Below are positions 9,671-20,114 of a stretch of 64,000 bases of DNA, piece after piece; positions within the stretch are counted from its first letter, which is position 1, and every line of letters begins with the position of its first letter. This DNA comes from Candidatus Nitricoxidivorans perseverans (GTDB lineage Bacteria; Pseudomonadota; Gammaproteobacteria; Burkholderiales; Rhodocyclaceae). The DNA is taken from contig CP107246.1 in NCBI GenBank assembly GCA_030246985.1, positions 2,544,282 to 2,608,281 on the forward strand, written 5' to 3'. The position numbers were made by a program, and so were the translations under genes. The notes beneath the pieces are model-generated. The model was not told where the DNA came from and ran no database searches. It saw nothing but the letters and a program-made list of their open reading frames with translations.

Positions 9671-10759
9671 ATGACCGACAGACGTGGCAGCCGCGGATTC
9701 AGCCTGGTCGAGATCCTCGTCGGCGTGACGATCGGCATTCTTTCATCGATCGTGGTGTTCCAGGTCTTCGCCCTCTCCGAGCGGCAGAAGCGCACCACCA
9801 CGGGCGCCGCCGACGCCCAGACCAACGGCGCCGTCGCGCTCTACATGATGGAGCGCGACGTCAAGACGGCCGGCTGGGGGCTGGAGAACGCGTCGTTCGC
9901 AAACTGCGCCACCGTGTTCAGCTACCTGGACGACGGCGTCTCCCCCGCCGGCCCCATCGGCGACCTTTTCGCATCCGCCACCATCGCTGACGGCGGCGCC
10001 GGCCCGGATGCCATCACCATCCAGTACTACGACGACCCGTCGAATCCAAATTTCAAGTTCTCGGTGACCTCATTGCGGAGTTCCATGCCGCAACCCTCCG
10101 CGGAACTGAACGTCAACAGCACCTATGGCTGCGACATTGGCGACCTGGTCATGGTCATCCAGGGCAGCAGCTGCACGCTGATGCAGATCACCCAGGTGCA
10201 GGAATCCGCCCTCAAGCTCCAGCACAATCCCGGCGGCTCGCCGAGCTACAACCCGTCCGCCGCCTACCAGAACGCCAACGGCTGGCCCGCCTACACGACG
10301 GGCGCCTCCATGCAGTGCTTCTCGCAACTGTTCAGGCGCACCTACCGGATCACCGCCAGCCAGCTCGAACTCCTGGAGCCGAACGCCGCCGGCGTCACGC
10401 AGACTTTCCAGATCGCTCCCGGGATACTGGACATGCAGGCCCAGTACGGCGTCGCCGCCGCCGGCAGCCAGCAGGTCACTTCCTGGGTCAATGCCACGGG
10501 CGCCTGGGCGTCTCCGCTGACCACCGCCAACGCGCGCCGCGTCAAGGCGCTGCGCATCGCCCTCGTGGCCCGGAGTTCCGAATACGAAAAGCCCGACGCC
10601 GAGGGCACCTGCACCACCACCACCGCCGCCATGGTGGCGGGATGGTCGACCTGGGCCGTCTTCGACACCGGCGCCTGGCCGGCGGACTGGCAGTGCTACC
10701 GCTACAAGATGTTCGAAACGGTGGTGCCGCTGCGCAACATCATCTGGGCGAACTTGTAG
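9671..10759 (+). CDS. pilW: Type IV pilus minor pilin PilW
   Basis: A 362-residue protein with the class III leader RRGSRG|FSLVEILVGVTIGILSSIVVF (Glu5 present) and the PilW-type extension QTNGAVALYMMERDVKTAGWG soon after the helix, which is diagnostic of the family. The ATG at 9671 is chosen because it gives a short basic leader. The longer upstream frame is pilV sequence. It lies 10 bases after pilV and 10 before pilX. Confidence 0.9.
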   Translation: MTDRRGSRGFSLVEILVGVTIGILSSIVVFQVFALSERQKRTTTGAADAQTNGAVALYMMERDVKTAGWGLENASFANCATVFSYLDDGVSPAGPIGDLFASATIADGGAGPDAITIQYYDDPSNPNFKFSVTSLRSSMPQPSAELNVNSTYGCDIGDLVMVIQGSSCTLMQITQVQESALKLQHNPGGSPSYNPSAAYQNANGWPAYTTGASMQCFSQLFRRTYRITASQLELLEPNAAGVTQTFQIAPGILDMQAQYGVAAAGSQQVTSWVNATGAWASPLTTANARRVKALRIALVARSSEYEKPDAEGTCTTTTAAMVAGWSTWAVFDTGAWPADWQCYRYKMFETVVPLRNIIWANL

Positions 10760-10769
10760 GCGGGCTGTC

Positions 10770-11402
10770 ATGACACGATCATCACCTGGAAGACACGTTG
10801 CCGCCGCGGGCCAGAAAGGCCTGGCGCTGTTCGTCGCCCTGATCGTGCTGGTCGCCATGTCGCTCGCCGGCATCGCGCTGGTACGCTCGGTGGATACCGC
10901 GACCCTCATCGCCGGCAACATCGCCTTTCGCCAGAGCGCCACCACCAGCGGAGACGCCGGCGTGGAGGCGGCCCGCGCATGGCTGATCGCCAACAACGGC
11001 AGCACGCTGCAGGACGACCGCTCCGGCGATGGCTATTACGCCACCAGCCAGGACGCCCTGGACCTCACCGGCAACCGGACGCCCGGCGATACCGCCGACG
11101 ACGTGGGCTGGGATGGCGCCGGCGCCGTCGCGCCCAAGTGCCTGGTCGCCGACAACGCCGGCAACACTTCCTGCTACGTCATCCACCGCCTATGCAACAC
11201 CGCCGGCCCGCTCAGCGGCGCCACCTGTTCGACCCAGCAGGCCGCCAAGGGAGGCAGCAGCCTGGGGGCGATGCGGCCGATGACCACCGACCAGGAACGA
11301 TCGTGGTCCGACGCCGCCACCCTGGCCTACTACCGCGTGACCGTGCGAATCGCCGGGCCGAGGAACAACACGAGCTTCATCCAGGCGTTCATCCTGATCT
11401 GA
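10770..11402 (+). CDS. pilX: Type IV pilus assembly protein PilX
   Basis: 210 residues with N-terminal QKGLALFVALIVLVAMSLAGIALVR, the PilX_N pattern in which a pilin-like helix follows a glycine-ended leader but lacks the canonical Glu5. Next comes ATLIAGNIAFRQSA and then a soluble domain with several cysteines. It is coded between pilW and pilY1. PilX joins the tip complex with PilY1 and affects pilus-mediated aggregation in Neisseria. Confidence 0.88.
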   Translation: MTRSSPGRHVAAAGQKGLALFVALIVLVAMSLAGIALVRSVDTATLIAGNIAFRQSATTSGDAGVEAARAWLIANNGSTLQDDRSGDGYYATSQDALDLTGNRTPGDTADDVGWDGAGAVAPKCLVADNAGNTSCYVIHRLCNTAGPLSGATCSTQQAAKGGSSLGAMRPMTTDQERSWSDAATLAYYRVTVRIAGPRNNTSFIQAFILI

Positions 11403-11431
11403 GCCCCTGGCATCCGCCGAAGGAGAACGAC

Positions 11432-14400
11432 ATGAAACCGAACCGGGCCCCGATGTTCCGCAAACTGTCGCGCACCCTCGCCGCCGCCGCGCTCGGCGCC
11501 TCGGCCTTCCTCGCGGCGGCCCCCGCCGGAGCGGCGGAAACGGACCTGTCCAACCTCCCGCTGGCCAACGCGACCACCGTCGACATCCTGCCGAACATCA
11601 TGTTCATCCTGGACGATTCTGGCAGCATGGACTGGAACTACATGCCGGATTACGTTAACGACGGCTCCTATTGCCGCAGCACCAGCAATGACCTGACCAG
11701 TTGCAGGGAAGGCGACCCCCCCTGGTACGCCAGCGCCTTCAACAAGGTCTATTACAACCCGATGGTCAACTATACCCCGCCGAAGAATGCCGACGGCACC
11801 TCGAAAACCAGCTATACGACCTGGACGGCGGTACCCGTTGACGGCTACGGCATCCAGTTCTCCGGCACCATCAACCTCACCACCAGTTATCCGGAACGGG
11901 TCGCCTGCGACAACGCCGGCGATGACGTCGACAACCCCAGTTTGTGCAAGTCTGAGATCGATTCCAGCAATGCCTATTCCTATCCAACCAGCACTTACAA
12001 CAACGTCAAGACTAAGTACGGTGCGCCGTTCTACTACTCGGTAACCGTGGAATGGTGCAGCGCTCGGGAAACCAGTGGCAGCGGCCTCCCGAGATTTGGC
12101 AAGGCCCCCTGCCAATCCAAAAAGACGATCACCTACCAATATCCGCGCTATACGAACTGGTCTCGGGTCAATATCACACCCGCCACCACTTCCTATCCCG
12201 GCCCCAACGGCACGACGCGCACCTATGCGGAGGAGATGACCAACTTCGCCAACTGGTATGCCTGGTACCGCACGCGCATGCAGATGACGAAGACCGGCGT
12301 CAGCCAGGCTTTTGTCAATATCCGCGGTACGCCGAACGCCGGCGATCCGGACGACAAGAACTACTTCCATGCCCGCGTCGGATTCACGACCATCAACTAC
12401 ACGGGAACGGACGATGGCTCCAGGTTCCTGGCCATCGGCAATTTCGACACCAGCCAGAAGAACACCTGGTTCACCCGCCTGTTCGCGATCAACCCGTCCG
12501 GCTATACGCCATTGAGGCAGGCCCTCGTCAAGGCCGGCCGCATCTACGCCGGCGTGATTGGGACCGATCCGATCCAGTATTCCTGCCAGCGCAACTTCTC
12601 GATCCTCTCGACCGACGGCTATTACAACGATTCCTCGACCGACGCCAACAAGATGGATGGTTCCACCGACGTCGGCGACCAGGATGGGGACAGCGCCTGC
12701 TCGACCATCAAGAGGCCTTCGTGCGACAAGCTGAAGAAGTCCAACACCCTGGCCGACGTCGCCTACTACTACTACCACACCGACCTGCGGTCATCGATGG
12801 ACAACAACGTCCGCCCCACCGGCACCAACACCGACATCGACGACATCGCCACCCATCAGCACATGACCACTTTCACCATCGGCCTCGGCGTCGATGGCAC
12901 CCTGGCCTACCAGGATGGCTACAAGACCAGCACGTCGGGCGACTACTACAACATCGTGCAGGGTACGACAAACTGGCCGAATCCCGGAAGCGGGGACGAT
13001 CAGAAGATCGACGACCTCTGGCATGCCGCCGTCAATGGCCGCGGCACCTACTTCAGCGCACGCGATCCGGAATCGCTGGTCAATGGCCTCGCCAGCGCCC
13101 TGGGCGCGATGGAAAGCACCACCGGCTCCGGCGCGGCGGCGGCCACCAGCAACCTGCAGCCCACCGCCGGGGACAACTACATCTACATTGCCAACTACCG
13201 GACCATGAACTGGGACGGCGAACTTTCCGCCTATACCATCGACCTGTCCAGCGGCGTCATTTCTTCCACGGCCACCTGGCAGGCGGGCGCCCTGCTCAAT
13301 GCGAAGATCGGCACCGCCGGCGATACCGACACCCGGGCCATTTACACCTGGGCGGGCCCCGGCATCAAACTGTTCAACTGGTCGACGCTCAGCGTCACCG
13401 AACAGGCTTATTTCAACAATAACCAGCTCAGCCAGTACGCGGACTGGAGCGTGGATGAAAAGGCCGCGGCGACCGGCTCGCTGCTGGTGAATTTCCTGCG
13501 CGGCCAGAGTCGTTACGAGGACCAGGACCGCGTCGCCAGCTTCGGCACCTACTACCGCCTCTACCGGGACCGCGAAAACACCCTGGGCGACATCGTGCAT
13601 TCGCAGCCGGTCTATGTGAAGGCGCCACTCTACGGCTTCGCGGACTCCGGCTACACCGAATTCAAGAACACGCAGTCCGGCCGGGCGGGCACCATCTACG
13701 TGGCGGCCAACGACGGCATGCTGCACGCGTTCGACGGCGCGTCCGGCCAGGAAAGCTGGGCCTACGTTCCGCCCATGATGCTGAAGAACATGTGGCGGCT
13801 GGCGGACAGGGATTACGCCACGAACCACCGCTTCTTCCTGGACGGCCCCGTCGCCGTCAGCGACGCCAATGTCGGCGGCGGGTGGAAGACGATCCTGGTG
13901 GGGGCGCTCGGCAAGGGCGGGCGCGGCTACTACGCCATGGATATCACCAACCCCGCGACACCCCAGCCGCTGTGGAACTTCACTGTCGACAACGACCCCA
14001 ACGTGGGCTACAGCTACGGCACGCCGATGATCACCAAGCTTGCCGACGGTACCTGGGTGGTGCTGGTGACTTCCGGCTACAACAATGTGCCGGAAAGCGG
14101 CCTGTACCCCACCGCCGACGGCAAGGGCCACCTCTATGTGCTGAACGCCGCCACGGGCGCGGTGCTGAAAGACATCCCGACGGGCGTGGGGAACACGGGC
14201 TATCCCAGCGGCCTGGCCCGCATCAACATCAAGGTGCCCAATTTCGAGCTCGACAACACCGCCCTGGCCGCCTATGGCGGCGATCTGTACGGCAATATGT
14301 GGCGCTTCGATCTCGAGGCGGGCTCGGCGTCGCTGGTGATGTCCACCGGATCGGACCAGCCCGTCACCGCGGCGCCCGAACTGGCCGAAATCGACGGCAA

Positions 14401-14950
14401 GACCGTGTTGTTCTTCGGCACGGGCCGCTATCTTGGGCAGACGGACCTGGACGACGCCAGGACCCAGGCCTTCTACGCCGTCAGGGACGACGGCAGCTCG
14501 ACGGTCGGCACCGCCGACCTGGTGCAGCAGATCCTGAGCGGAGATTCCATCACCGCCAACGACGTTGACTGGAATACCTCATACGGTTGGTATTTCAACC
14601 TGCCCTCGCCGGAGCGGGTGCACCTCGACGCGCAGATTTACTTTGGCAGCGTCATATTCGCCACCACGCTGCCGTCGGCCACCGAATGCCAGCCGGGTGG
14701 ATCGGGCAAGCTCTACATCGTGGATTACCGGGACGGCTCCGATGTCGATGGCGCCCCGGTCGTCTATAGCTATCAGTCGCCCATCGTCGGCATCACGGTC
14801 GCCAAGCTGCCGGGCGGCACGCCGGTCATCTACGGCATCACCGCCGATGGCGGCGTGCCCCAGGGGACGCCGCCCACCCTGCCCATCGGCAGCGGTTCCG
14901 GTAGCGCCAGCACCGGCAGGCGGGTGATGTGGCGGGAATTGCTGGACTGA
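11432..14950 (+). CDS. pilY1: Pilus tip adhesin PilY1 (PilC family)
   Basis: A large secreted pilus-tip protein of 1172 residues. The ATG at 11432 has AAGGAG 7 bases upstream and is followed by a signal peptide ending near PAGAAE. A von Willebrand A-like region begins with FILDDSGSM, the metal ion-dependent adhesion motif, near residues 58-66. A D/N-rich stretch DVGDQDGDS in the middle may bind calcium. The C-terminal half, from about residue 750, is the PilC-type beta-propeller (YVAANDGMLHAFDGASG, GALGKGGRGYYAMD, GTGRYLG). PilY1 promotes pilus extension and surface sensing. It is the largest gene of the minor pilin operon. Confidence 0.93.
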   Translation: MKPNRAPMFRKLSRTLAAAALGASAFLAAAPAGAAETDLSNLPLANATTVDILPNIMFILDDSGSMDWNYMPDYVNDGSYCRSTSNDLTSCREGDPPWYASAFNKVYYNPMVNYTPPKNADGTSKTSYTTWTAVPVDGYGIQFSGTINLTTSYPERVACDNAGDDVDNPSLCKSEIDSSNAYSYPTSTYNNVKTKYGAPFYYSVTVEWCSARETSGSGLPRFGKAPCQSKKTITYQYPRYTNWSRVNITPATTSYPGPNGTTRTYAEEMTNFANWYAWYRTRMQMTKTGVSQAFVNIRGTPNAGDPDDKNYFHARVGFTTINYTGTDDGSRFLAIGNFDTSQKNTWFTRLFAINPSGYTPLRQALVKAGRIYAGVIGTDPIQYSCQRNFSILSTDGYYNDSSTDANKMDGSTDVGDQDGDSACSTIKRPSCDKLKKSNTLADVAYYYYHTDLRSSMDNNVRPTGTNTDIDDIATHQHMTTFTIGLGVDGTLAYQDGYKTSTSGDYYNIVQGTTNWPNPGSGDDQKIDDLWHAAVNGRGTYFSARDPESLVNGLASALGAMESTTGSGAAAATSNLQPTAGDNYIYIANYRTMNWDGELSAYTIDLSSGVISSTATWQAGALLNAKIGTAGDTDTRAIYTWAGPGIKLFNWSTLSVTEQAYFNNNQLSQYADWSVDEKAAATGSLLVNFLRGQSRYEDQDRVASFGTYYRLYRDRENTLGDIVHSQPVYVKAPLYGFADSGYTEFKNTQSGRAGTIYVAANDGMLHAFDGASGQESWAYVPPMMLKNMWRLADRDYATNHRFFLDGPVAVSDANVGGGWKTILVGALGKGGRGYYAMDITNPATPQPLWNFTVDNDPNVGYSYGTPMITKLADGTWVVLVTSGYNNVPESGLYPTADGKGHLYVLNAATGAVLKDIPTGVGNTGYPSGLARINIKVPNFELDNTALAAYGGDLYGNMWRFDLEAGSASLVMSTGSDQPVTAAPELAEIDGKTVLFFGTGRYLGQTDLDDARTQAFYAVRDDGSSTVGTADLVQQILSGDSITANDVDWNTSYGWYFNLPSPERVHLDAQIYFGSVIFATTLPSATECQPGGSGKLYIVDYRDGSDVDGAPVVYSYQSPIVGITVAKLPGGTPVIYGITADGGVPQGTPPTLPIGSGSGSASTGRRVMWRELLD

Positions 14951-14974
14951 GGCTGGATTGAGAAATTCAGACGC

Positions 14975-15565
14975 GTGCGGACGATCGATGCCTTCGCCGT
15001 TTCCCTCGCCATGCACGCCCTCCTGGCGGCGCTTCCGGCCGGATATCCGCCCCATGCCGCCGGTCCGGGAGATCGCGCCCCCAGGCCGGACGGCGCGCCC
15101 GTTCCGCTGGACGTCCGCCTGGTGCCCCATCCCCTGACGAATCCGGCGCGAGGCGTTCCTTCGGAATTACAGTCCGTCATCCGGAGCGGCGGCGGGGGTG
15201 CGGAGGAACGGGCGGATGCGGCGCCGATGCTTGCGCCATCGCCCCGTGTGCCGGGGATTCCGGTTCCCCGCTACCTCGACCCGAAGGAGCTGACCCGGCG
15301 CGCGCGGGTGCTGGAGGACATCGAGCCCTCACCGGACGAGCTGGAGGGAAGACCGGGTTCCGGCAAGATCGTTCTGGTGCTCTTCATCAGCGAAACCGGG
15401 AAAGTGGACCGGGTCGAATTGGAGTCGTCGCGGCTGGAGGAGCCGTTCCCGTCCTCGCTCTCCCGCCAGTTCCTGGCGGCGCGCTTCGCGCCGGCCGAAC
15501 GGGACGGCATCCCCGTCAAGAGCCGGATGCGCGTCGAGGTGGTCGTTCGTCCGCTGGCGAAATAG
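14975..15565 (+). CDS. TonB-like C-terminal domain protein
   Basis: 196 residues from a GTG at 14975, 24 bases after pilY1. A hydrophobic N-terminal segment (FAVSLAMHALLAALPAG) is followed by a Pro-rich linker and a C-terminal TonB-type fold (GKIVLVLFISETGKVDRVELESS, then RFAPAERDGIPVKSRMRVEVVV). TonB-like proteins span the periplasm and energise or contact outer-membrane receptors. No ExbB, ExbD or receptor gene lies nearby. Being the last gene of the pilus operon suggests a role with the secreted tip proteins or simple co-transcription. The family call is good; the function is unknown. Confidence 0.7.
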   Translation: MRTIDAFAVSLAMHALLAALPAGYPPHAAGPGDRAPRPDGAPVPLDVRLVPHPLTNPARGVPSELQSVIRSGGGGAEERADAAPMLAPSPRVPGIPVPRYLDPKELTRRARVLEDIEPSPDELEGRPGSGKIVLVLFISETGKVDRVELESSRLEEPFPSSLSRQFLAARFAPAERDGIPVKSRMRVEVVVRPLAK

Positions 15566-15585
15566 CGAGGCGGTTGCCGGTGATA

Positions 15586-15591
15586 TATAAT
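15586..15591 (+). promoter_or_regulatory. -10 element before tRNA-Thr
   Basis: A perfect TATAAT lies 12 bases before the tRNA 5' end, giving a start close to the mature tRNA. No good -35 at standard spacing was found. Confidence 0.45.
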
Positions 15592-15602
15592 CCGCCCCCC
15601 AC

Positions 15603-15678
15603 GCCGCTGTAGCTCAGTTGGTAGAGCAGCGCATTCGTAATGCGAAGGTCGCCAGTTCGAATCCGGCCAGCGGCACCA
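15603..15678 (+). tRNA. tRNA-Thr (anticodon CGT)
   Basis: A 76-base cloverleaf. The acceptor stem GCCGCTG pairs with CAGCGGC and the CCA end is encoded. The D-loop AGTTGGTAGA, anticodon loop TTCGTAA (anticodon CGT, reading ACG) and TTCGAAT T-loop are present. The anticodon-stem region is the same as in E. coli tRNA-Thr(CGU). It stands directly upstream of ccoI with only 17 bases between. Confidence 0.97.
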
Positions 15679-15695
15679 ATTCCCTCCCCTCCACC

Positions 15696-18149
15696 GTGTC
15701 CGAATCCTGCTACCACTGCGGGCTGGAGATTCCGGCCGATGCCGCCTCATTTCCGAAATACGCGGTCGAGATCGACGGGCAGTCGCGCGCGATGTGTTGC
15801 GCCGGCTGCCAGGCCGTGGCGCAGGCCATCGTCGCCAACGGGCTGGCCGATTACTATCGGCACCGCGACGCGATGCCCGAAAGCCCGCGCGAGGCGCTGC
15901 CGGTTGAGCTGCGGGAACTTGGCCTGTTCGACCATCCCGAGGTGCAGAAGAACTTCGTGCGTCCGGTGGGCGAGCACGAGCGTGAGGCGGCGCTGATCCT
16001 CGAGGGCATCACCTGCGCGGCCTGCGTCTGGATGAACGAGTCGCACATCGCGCGCCAGCCGGGCGTCACGGCGGTCGACATCAACTACGCCACGCGTCGC
16101 GCGCGCGTGCGCTGGGACGAGCGGCGGATCAGGCTTTCGCAGATCCTCGAGGCGATCGCCGCGATCGGCTACCGCGCCCATCCCTACGACGTGATGCGCT
16201 CCGAGCAGCTGGCGCAGAAGGAGCGCCGCGCCGCGTTGTGGCGGCTGCTCGTCGCCGGCTTCGGCATGATGCAGGTGATGATGTACGCCGTGCCGGTCTA
16301 CATGGCTGGCGAGGGCGAGATGACGCCGGACATCGAGCAGCTGATGCGCTGGGCGAGCTTCGTGCTGACGCTGCCGGTGATCTTCTATTCGGCGGCGCCG
16401 TTCTTCGCCTCGGCGTGGCGCGACATCGGGCTGCGGCGCCTCGGCATGGACGTGCCGGTGGCGCTGGGAGTGGGCGCCGCATTCCTGGCGAGCGCGTGGG
16501 CGACGCTTTCCGCGGCCGGCGAGGTCTATTTCGACTCGGTGACCATGTTCGTCTTCTTCCTGCTCACCGGCCGCTACCTGGAGATGATGGCGCGGCAGAA
16601 GGCGGTGCGGGGCATCGAGACGCTGGCCCGCGCGATCCCGGCCTTCTGCGCGCGCCTGCCGCGCTATCCGTCGATGGAGGCCGAGCGTGTTCCCGTCGCG
16701 GAAGTCGGCGTCGGCGACACGGTGCTGGTCAAGCCGGGCGAGACGATTCCGGTCGATGGCACGGTGTTGTCGGGCGAGAGCAGCGCCGACGAATCGCTGC
16801 TGACCGGCGAGAGCCTGCCTGTGGCGAAGCGTATCGGCGACGCCGTGGTCGGCGGCAGCGTCAACAACGCCAGTCCGCTGGTGCTGCGCGTCGGGAAGGT
16901 GGGCGAGGGCACGCGGCTGGCGACGATCCAGCGCCTCATGGAGCACGCCTCCGCCGAGAAGCCCCGCATGGTGGAGATGGCCGATCGCATCGCGGCGCGC
17001 TTCGTGCTGGCGCTGCTGGTGCTGGCGGCGGGGACCGGCCTGTTCTGGTGGGCGGTCGATCCCGCCCGCGCGCTCTGGGTGTTCGTGGCCGTTCTCGTGG
17101 TGAGCTGCCCCTGCGCGCTTTCCTTGGCCACGCCGGCGGCGCTGACGGTGGCCACCGGCGCGATGTCGCGCGCGGGCGTACTGGTCACCCGCGGCCATGC
17201 GATCGAGACGCTGGCGCGCGCGACCCACGTGGTATTCGACAAGACCGGGACGCTGACCGAAGGGCGGCCGGCAGTGATGGAGGCGCTGCCCTTCGGCGGG
17301 CTTTCCGGTGACGAGGCGAGCCGGCTCGCCGCAGCCCTTGAGGCGGGTTCTGAGCATCCGGTCGGTCGCGCATTGCGGGCGGCGGCGGTCGATGGGCCAT
17401 TGCCCGCGGCGGGAGCGCTGCTGGCGCGCACCGGCCAGGGCGTGGAAGGACGGATCGATGGCCGGGCATTGCGCATCGGCACGCTGGCCTGGGTCGCCGA
17501 AATCCATGGCTTGGAGGTGCCGCCGCAGGCGGCGGAATGGGCGCAATCCGGCGAAACGGTCGTGGCGCTGGGCGATGCTTCCGGATGGCTGGCGCTGTTC
17601 CGCCTGTCGGACAAGCCGCGGGACGGAATTACGCAGATGCTCGCTTCTTTGCGCGACCAAGGGCTGGAAATCGGTATGCTGAGCGGCGATGCGCCGGGCG
17701 CCGTGGCGAAGATGGCCGCCGGGCTGGGGATCGCGGATGCGTGCGGCGCGATGACGCCGGAAGACAAGCACGCGGCGATCCGCCGGTTGCAGGAGGGCGG
17801 GGCGGTAGTGGCCATGGTCGGCGATGGCGTGAACGATGCGCCGGTGCTGGCCCAGGCGCATGTCTCGATCGCGATGGGCGGCGGCACGGAACTCGCGCGC
17901 GGCCAGGCCGACGTGGTGCTGCTGTCCGACGACCTGGGGCACCTGGCGGAGGGCGTAAGGCTTGCCCGCCGCACGTTCTCCATCATCCGCCAGAACCTCG
18001 TCTGGGCTTTCGCCTACAATCTGGTCGCGATTCCGCTGGCCATGGCGGGATGGATCACGCCCTGGATGGCCGGGATCGGCATGTCGGCCAGTTCGCTGCT
18101 GGTCGTGCTCAATGCACTGCGGTTGCAGAACAAAACGAGAGGAGCGTGA
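15696..18149 (+). CDS. ccoI: Copper-translocating P-type ATPase for cbb3 oxidase assembly
   Basis: A CcoI/FixI copper exporter supplying copper to the cbb3 oxidase, about 817 residues. Its features in order: an N-terminal metal-binding region with CYHCG and CCAGCQ, a heavy-metal domain with ITCAACVW, membrane helices with the ion-binding [13 protein letters not shown], the phosphorylation site DKTGTLT, TGES, and the hinge [10 protein letters not shown]. The two N-terminal Cys motifs and linkage to ccoS set it apart from CopA. The GTG at 15696 is the only plausible start that keeps the CYHCG motif, but it has no clear ribosome site and lies 18 bases after a tRNA, so the start is uncertain. Confidence 0.92.
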   Translation: MSESCYHCGLEIPADAASFPKYAVEIDGQSRAMCCAGCQAVAQAIVANGLADYYRHRDAMPESPREALPVELRELGLFDHPEVQKNFVRPVGEHEREAALILEGITCAACVWMNESHIARQPGVTAVDINYATRRARVRWDERRIRLSQILEAIAAIGYRAHPYDVMRSEQLAQKERRAALWRLLVAGFGMMQVMMYAVPVYMAGEGEMTPDIEQLMRWASFVLTLPVIFYSAAPFFASAWRDIGLRRLGMDVPVALGVGAAFLASAWATLSAAGEVYFDSVTMFVFFLLTGRYLEMMARQKAVRGIETLARAIPAFCARLPRYPSMEAERVPVAEVGVGDTVLVKPGETIPVDGTVLSGESSADESLLTGESLPVAKRIGDAVVGGSVNNASPLVLRVGKVGEGTRLATIQRLMEHASAEKPRMVEMADRIAARFVLALLVLAAGTGLFWWAVDPARALWVFVAVLVVSCPCALSLATPAALTVATGAMSRAGVLVTRGHAIETLARATHVVFDKTGTLTEGRPAVMEALPFGGLSGDEASRLAAALEAGSEHPVGRALRAAAVDGPLPAAGALLARTGQGVEGRIDGRALRIGTLAWVAEIHGLEVPPQAAEWAQSGETVVALGDASGWLALFRLSDKPRDGITQMLASLRDQGLEIGMLSGDAPGAVAKMAAGLGIADACGAMTPEDKHAAIRRLQEGGAVVAMVGDGVNDAPVLAQAHVSIAMGGGTELARGQADVVLLSDDLGHLAEGVRLARRTFSIIRQNLVWAFAYNLVAIPLAMAGWITPWMAGIGMSASSLLVVLNALRLQNKTRGA

Positions 18150-18153
18150 GCAA

Positions 18154-18372
18154 ATGCCCGGCATGGACATTCTTTATCTGCTGATTCCGCTATCCATCGT
18201 GCTGGTATTCATGATCGGGCTCTTCCTGTGGTGGTCGGTCAGGAACAACCAGTTCGACGATCTCGACGGACCGGCCTACCGCATCCTGATGGACGACGAT
18301 CGATCCCCAGACATGGCGGAGTCATATGGTCGCGATGTTGATCCAGATCAAAGCTCCGACCGGAAAGCTTAA
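18154..18372 (+). CDS. ccoS: cbb3 oxidase maturation protein CcoS
   Basis: A 72-residue protein with one membrane helix (LYLLIPLSIVLVFMIGLFLWWSV) followed by NNQFDDLDGPAYRILMDDD, the CcoS signature. It is needed for cofactor insertion into the cbb3 oxidase. AGAGGAG lies upstream. Start is ATG 18154, or ATG 18163, which would give the common MDILYLLIPLS form. It follows ccoI by 4 bases and ends before a strong terminator. Confidence 0.93.
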   Translation: MPGMDILYLLIPLSIVLVFMIGLFLWWSVRNNQFDDLDGPAYRILMDDDRSPDMAESYGRDVDPDQSSDRKA

Positions 18373-18451
18373 CCATACTCCACGCACGGTTTTAGTGCCG
18401 CGCGCGATTTTAGTGCCGGTTGTCGGATGTTAGTCTCTCTGTTGGGGTTGG

Positions 18452-18478
18452 GGGTGCGCTTCGGCGCACCCTTTTTTT
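18452..18478 (+). terminator. Rho-independent terminator after ccoIS
   Basis: An 8-bp perfect stem GGGTGCGC/GCGCACCC (18452-18459 with 18464-18471), a TTCG tetraloop and a run of seven T residues. It separates the ccoIS unit from the FNR-controlled ccoNOQP promoter. Confidence 0.93.
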
Positions 18479-18535
18479 GGCCATAATAATTCAAAAAATT
18501 AATCGAAGTATTAAATATTGTGTAGTGTTGGATTA

Positions 18536-18549
18536 TTGATCTGAGTCAA
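18536..18549 (+). promoter_or_regulatory. FNR box and class II promoter for ccoNOQP
   Basis: TTGATCTGAGTCAA matches the FNR/ANR consensus TTGAT-N4-ATCAA except for one base. A -10 like TATTCT at 18571-18576 is placed so that the box centre falls at about -41.5, the class II activation position, predicting a transcript start near 18583. This leaves an untranslated leader of about 80 bases before ccoN. The ANR/FNR-type gene at 49966-50703 is the likely partner. Confidence 0.85.
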
Positions 18550-18664
18550 AATGACGCGCATCGCGGAGGGTATTCTCCGTAACCAGCGGCCGGCTTGGCG
18601 CCTCTGCATGGCGCCGCAAGGGAGGTTGGCTACCGTTTTTTTGTTCTCATGAGGTGAAACCATC

Positions 18665-20086
18665 ATGCAATCGCAAGCGACTTACAACTACAAAGTCGTG
18701 CGCCAGTTCGCCGTGATGACCGTAATCTGGGGCATCGTCGGTATGCTGGTCGGCGTCATCATTGCCGCCCAGTTGATCTGGCCCGAGTTGAACGTCATCG
18801 AGTATCTGGGGTACGGCCGTCTTCGTCCGCTGCATACCAATGCGGTGATTTTCGCGTTCGGCGGTTGCGCGCTGTTCGCCACCTCGTATTTCTCCGTGCA
18901 GCGAACCTGCCATGCGCCCCTGTTCGCGCCCGGGCTGGCGGCCTTCACTTTCTGGGGCTGGCAGCTGATCATCCTCAGTGCCGCCCTTTCCCTGCCGCTG
19001 GGCATCACCTCCGGGAAGGAATACGCAGAACTGGAATGGCCGATCGACCTCCTGATCACCGTTGTCTGGGTTTCCTACGCCATCGTCTTCTTCGGCACCC
19101 TGATGAAGCGCAAGACGCCGCACATCTACGTGTCGAACTGGTTCTTCGGCGGCTTCATCCTGACGGTGGCCGTGCTGCACCTCGTCAATAGCGCCGAAAT
19201 CCCGGTTACCCTGTTCAAGTCCTACTCGGCTTACGCCGGCGTGCAGGACGCGATGGTGCAGTGGTGGTACGGCCACAACGCGGTGGGCTTCTTCCTGACC
19301 GCGGGCTTCCTCGGCATGATGTACTACTTTGTGCCCAAGCAGGCCGGCCGCCCGATCTACTCCTACCGCCTGTCTGTGGTGCACTTCTGGGCTCTGGTCT
19401 TCACCTACATGTGGGCCGGTCCGCACCACCTGCACTACACGGCTCTGCCCGACTGGACGCAGTCCCTCGGCATGATCTTTTCGCTGATCCTGCTGGCGCC
19501 CTCCTGGGGCGGCATGATCAACGGCATCATGACCCTGTCCGGCGCCTGGCACAAACTGCGCGACGACCCGATCCTGAAGTTCATGATCACGTCCCTGTCC
19601 TTCTACGGCATGTCGACCTTCGAAGGCCCGATGATGTCGATCAAGACGGTGAACGCGCTGTCGCACTACACCGACTGGACCGTCGGTCACGTGCACTCCG
19701 GCGCGCTGGGCTGGGTGGCCATGATCGCCATCGGTTGCACCTACTACATCCTGCCGCGCGTCTTCGGAAAGACCGAGATGTACTCGACCAGGCTGATCAA
19801 CACCCACTTCTGGATCGCCACCCTCGGCACGGTGCTTTACATCGCCGCGATGTGGATTGCCGGAGTGATGCAGGGCCTGATGTGGCGCGCCACCAACCCG
19901 GACGGCACGCTGACCTACTCCTTCGTCGAGTCCGTCAAGGCCACGTATCCCTTCTGGACGATCCGCCTGGTCGGCGGCACGTTGTTCCTGACCGGCATGC
20001 TGATCATGGCCTACAACATGTTCAAGACCATCGGCCAGGGCAGGGCGGTGGACGCCCCGGTGCTGGCGCCGGCCGCGGCCCACTGA
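18665..20086 (+). CDS. ccoN: cbb3-type cytochrome c oxidase subunit I
   Basis: Catalytic haem b/b3-CuB subunit of the high-affinity oxidase, 473 residues and 12 or more helices. Visible ligands: RPLHTNAV (low-spin haem), [11 protein letters not shown] (CuB His on helix VI), GPHHLHY (CuB His pair) and the HVHSGALGW pair (haem b3 and low-spin haem). A GAGGTG ribosome site precedes the ATG. It is the first gene of ccoNOQP behind an FNR box, consistent with expression under low oxygen. Confidence 0.97.
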   Translation: MQSQATYNYKVVRQFAVMTVIWGIVGMLVGVIIAAQLIWPELNVIEYLGYGRLRPLHTNAVIFAFGGCALFATSYFSVQRTCHAPLFAPGLAAFTFWGWQLIILSAALSLPLGITSGKEYAELEWPIDLLITVVWVSYAIVFFGTLMKRKTPHIYVSNWFFGGFILTVAVLHLVNSAEIPVTLFKSYSAYAGVQDAMVQWWYGHNAVGFFLTAGFLGMMYYFVPKQAGRPIYSYRLSVVHFWALVFTYMWAGPHHLHYTALPDWTQSLGMIFSLILLAPSWGGMINGIMTLSGAWHKLRDDPILKFMITSLSFYGMSTFEGPMMSIKTVNALSHYTDWTVGHVHSGALGWVAMIAIGCTYYILPRVFGKTEMYSTRLINTHFWIATLGTVLYIAAMWIAGVMQGLMWRATNPDGTLTYSFVESVKATYPFWTIRLVGGTLFLTGMLIMAYNMFKTIGQGRAVDAPVLAPAAAH

Positions 20087-20114
20087 GCCCTCACTTGCAA
20101 GGAGCTAATACATC

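Noticed and set aside
15747..18170. 807-codon minus-strand open frame antisense to ccoI
   Set aside because: No recognisable domain, composition typical of antisense GC-rich frames; ccoI on the plus strand has all P-type ATPase motifs.
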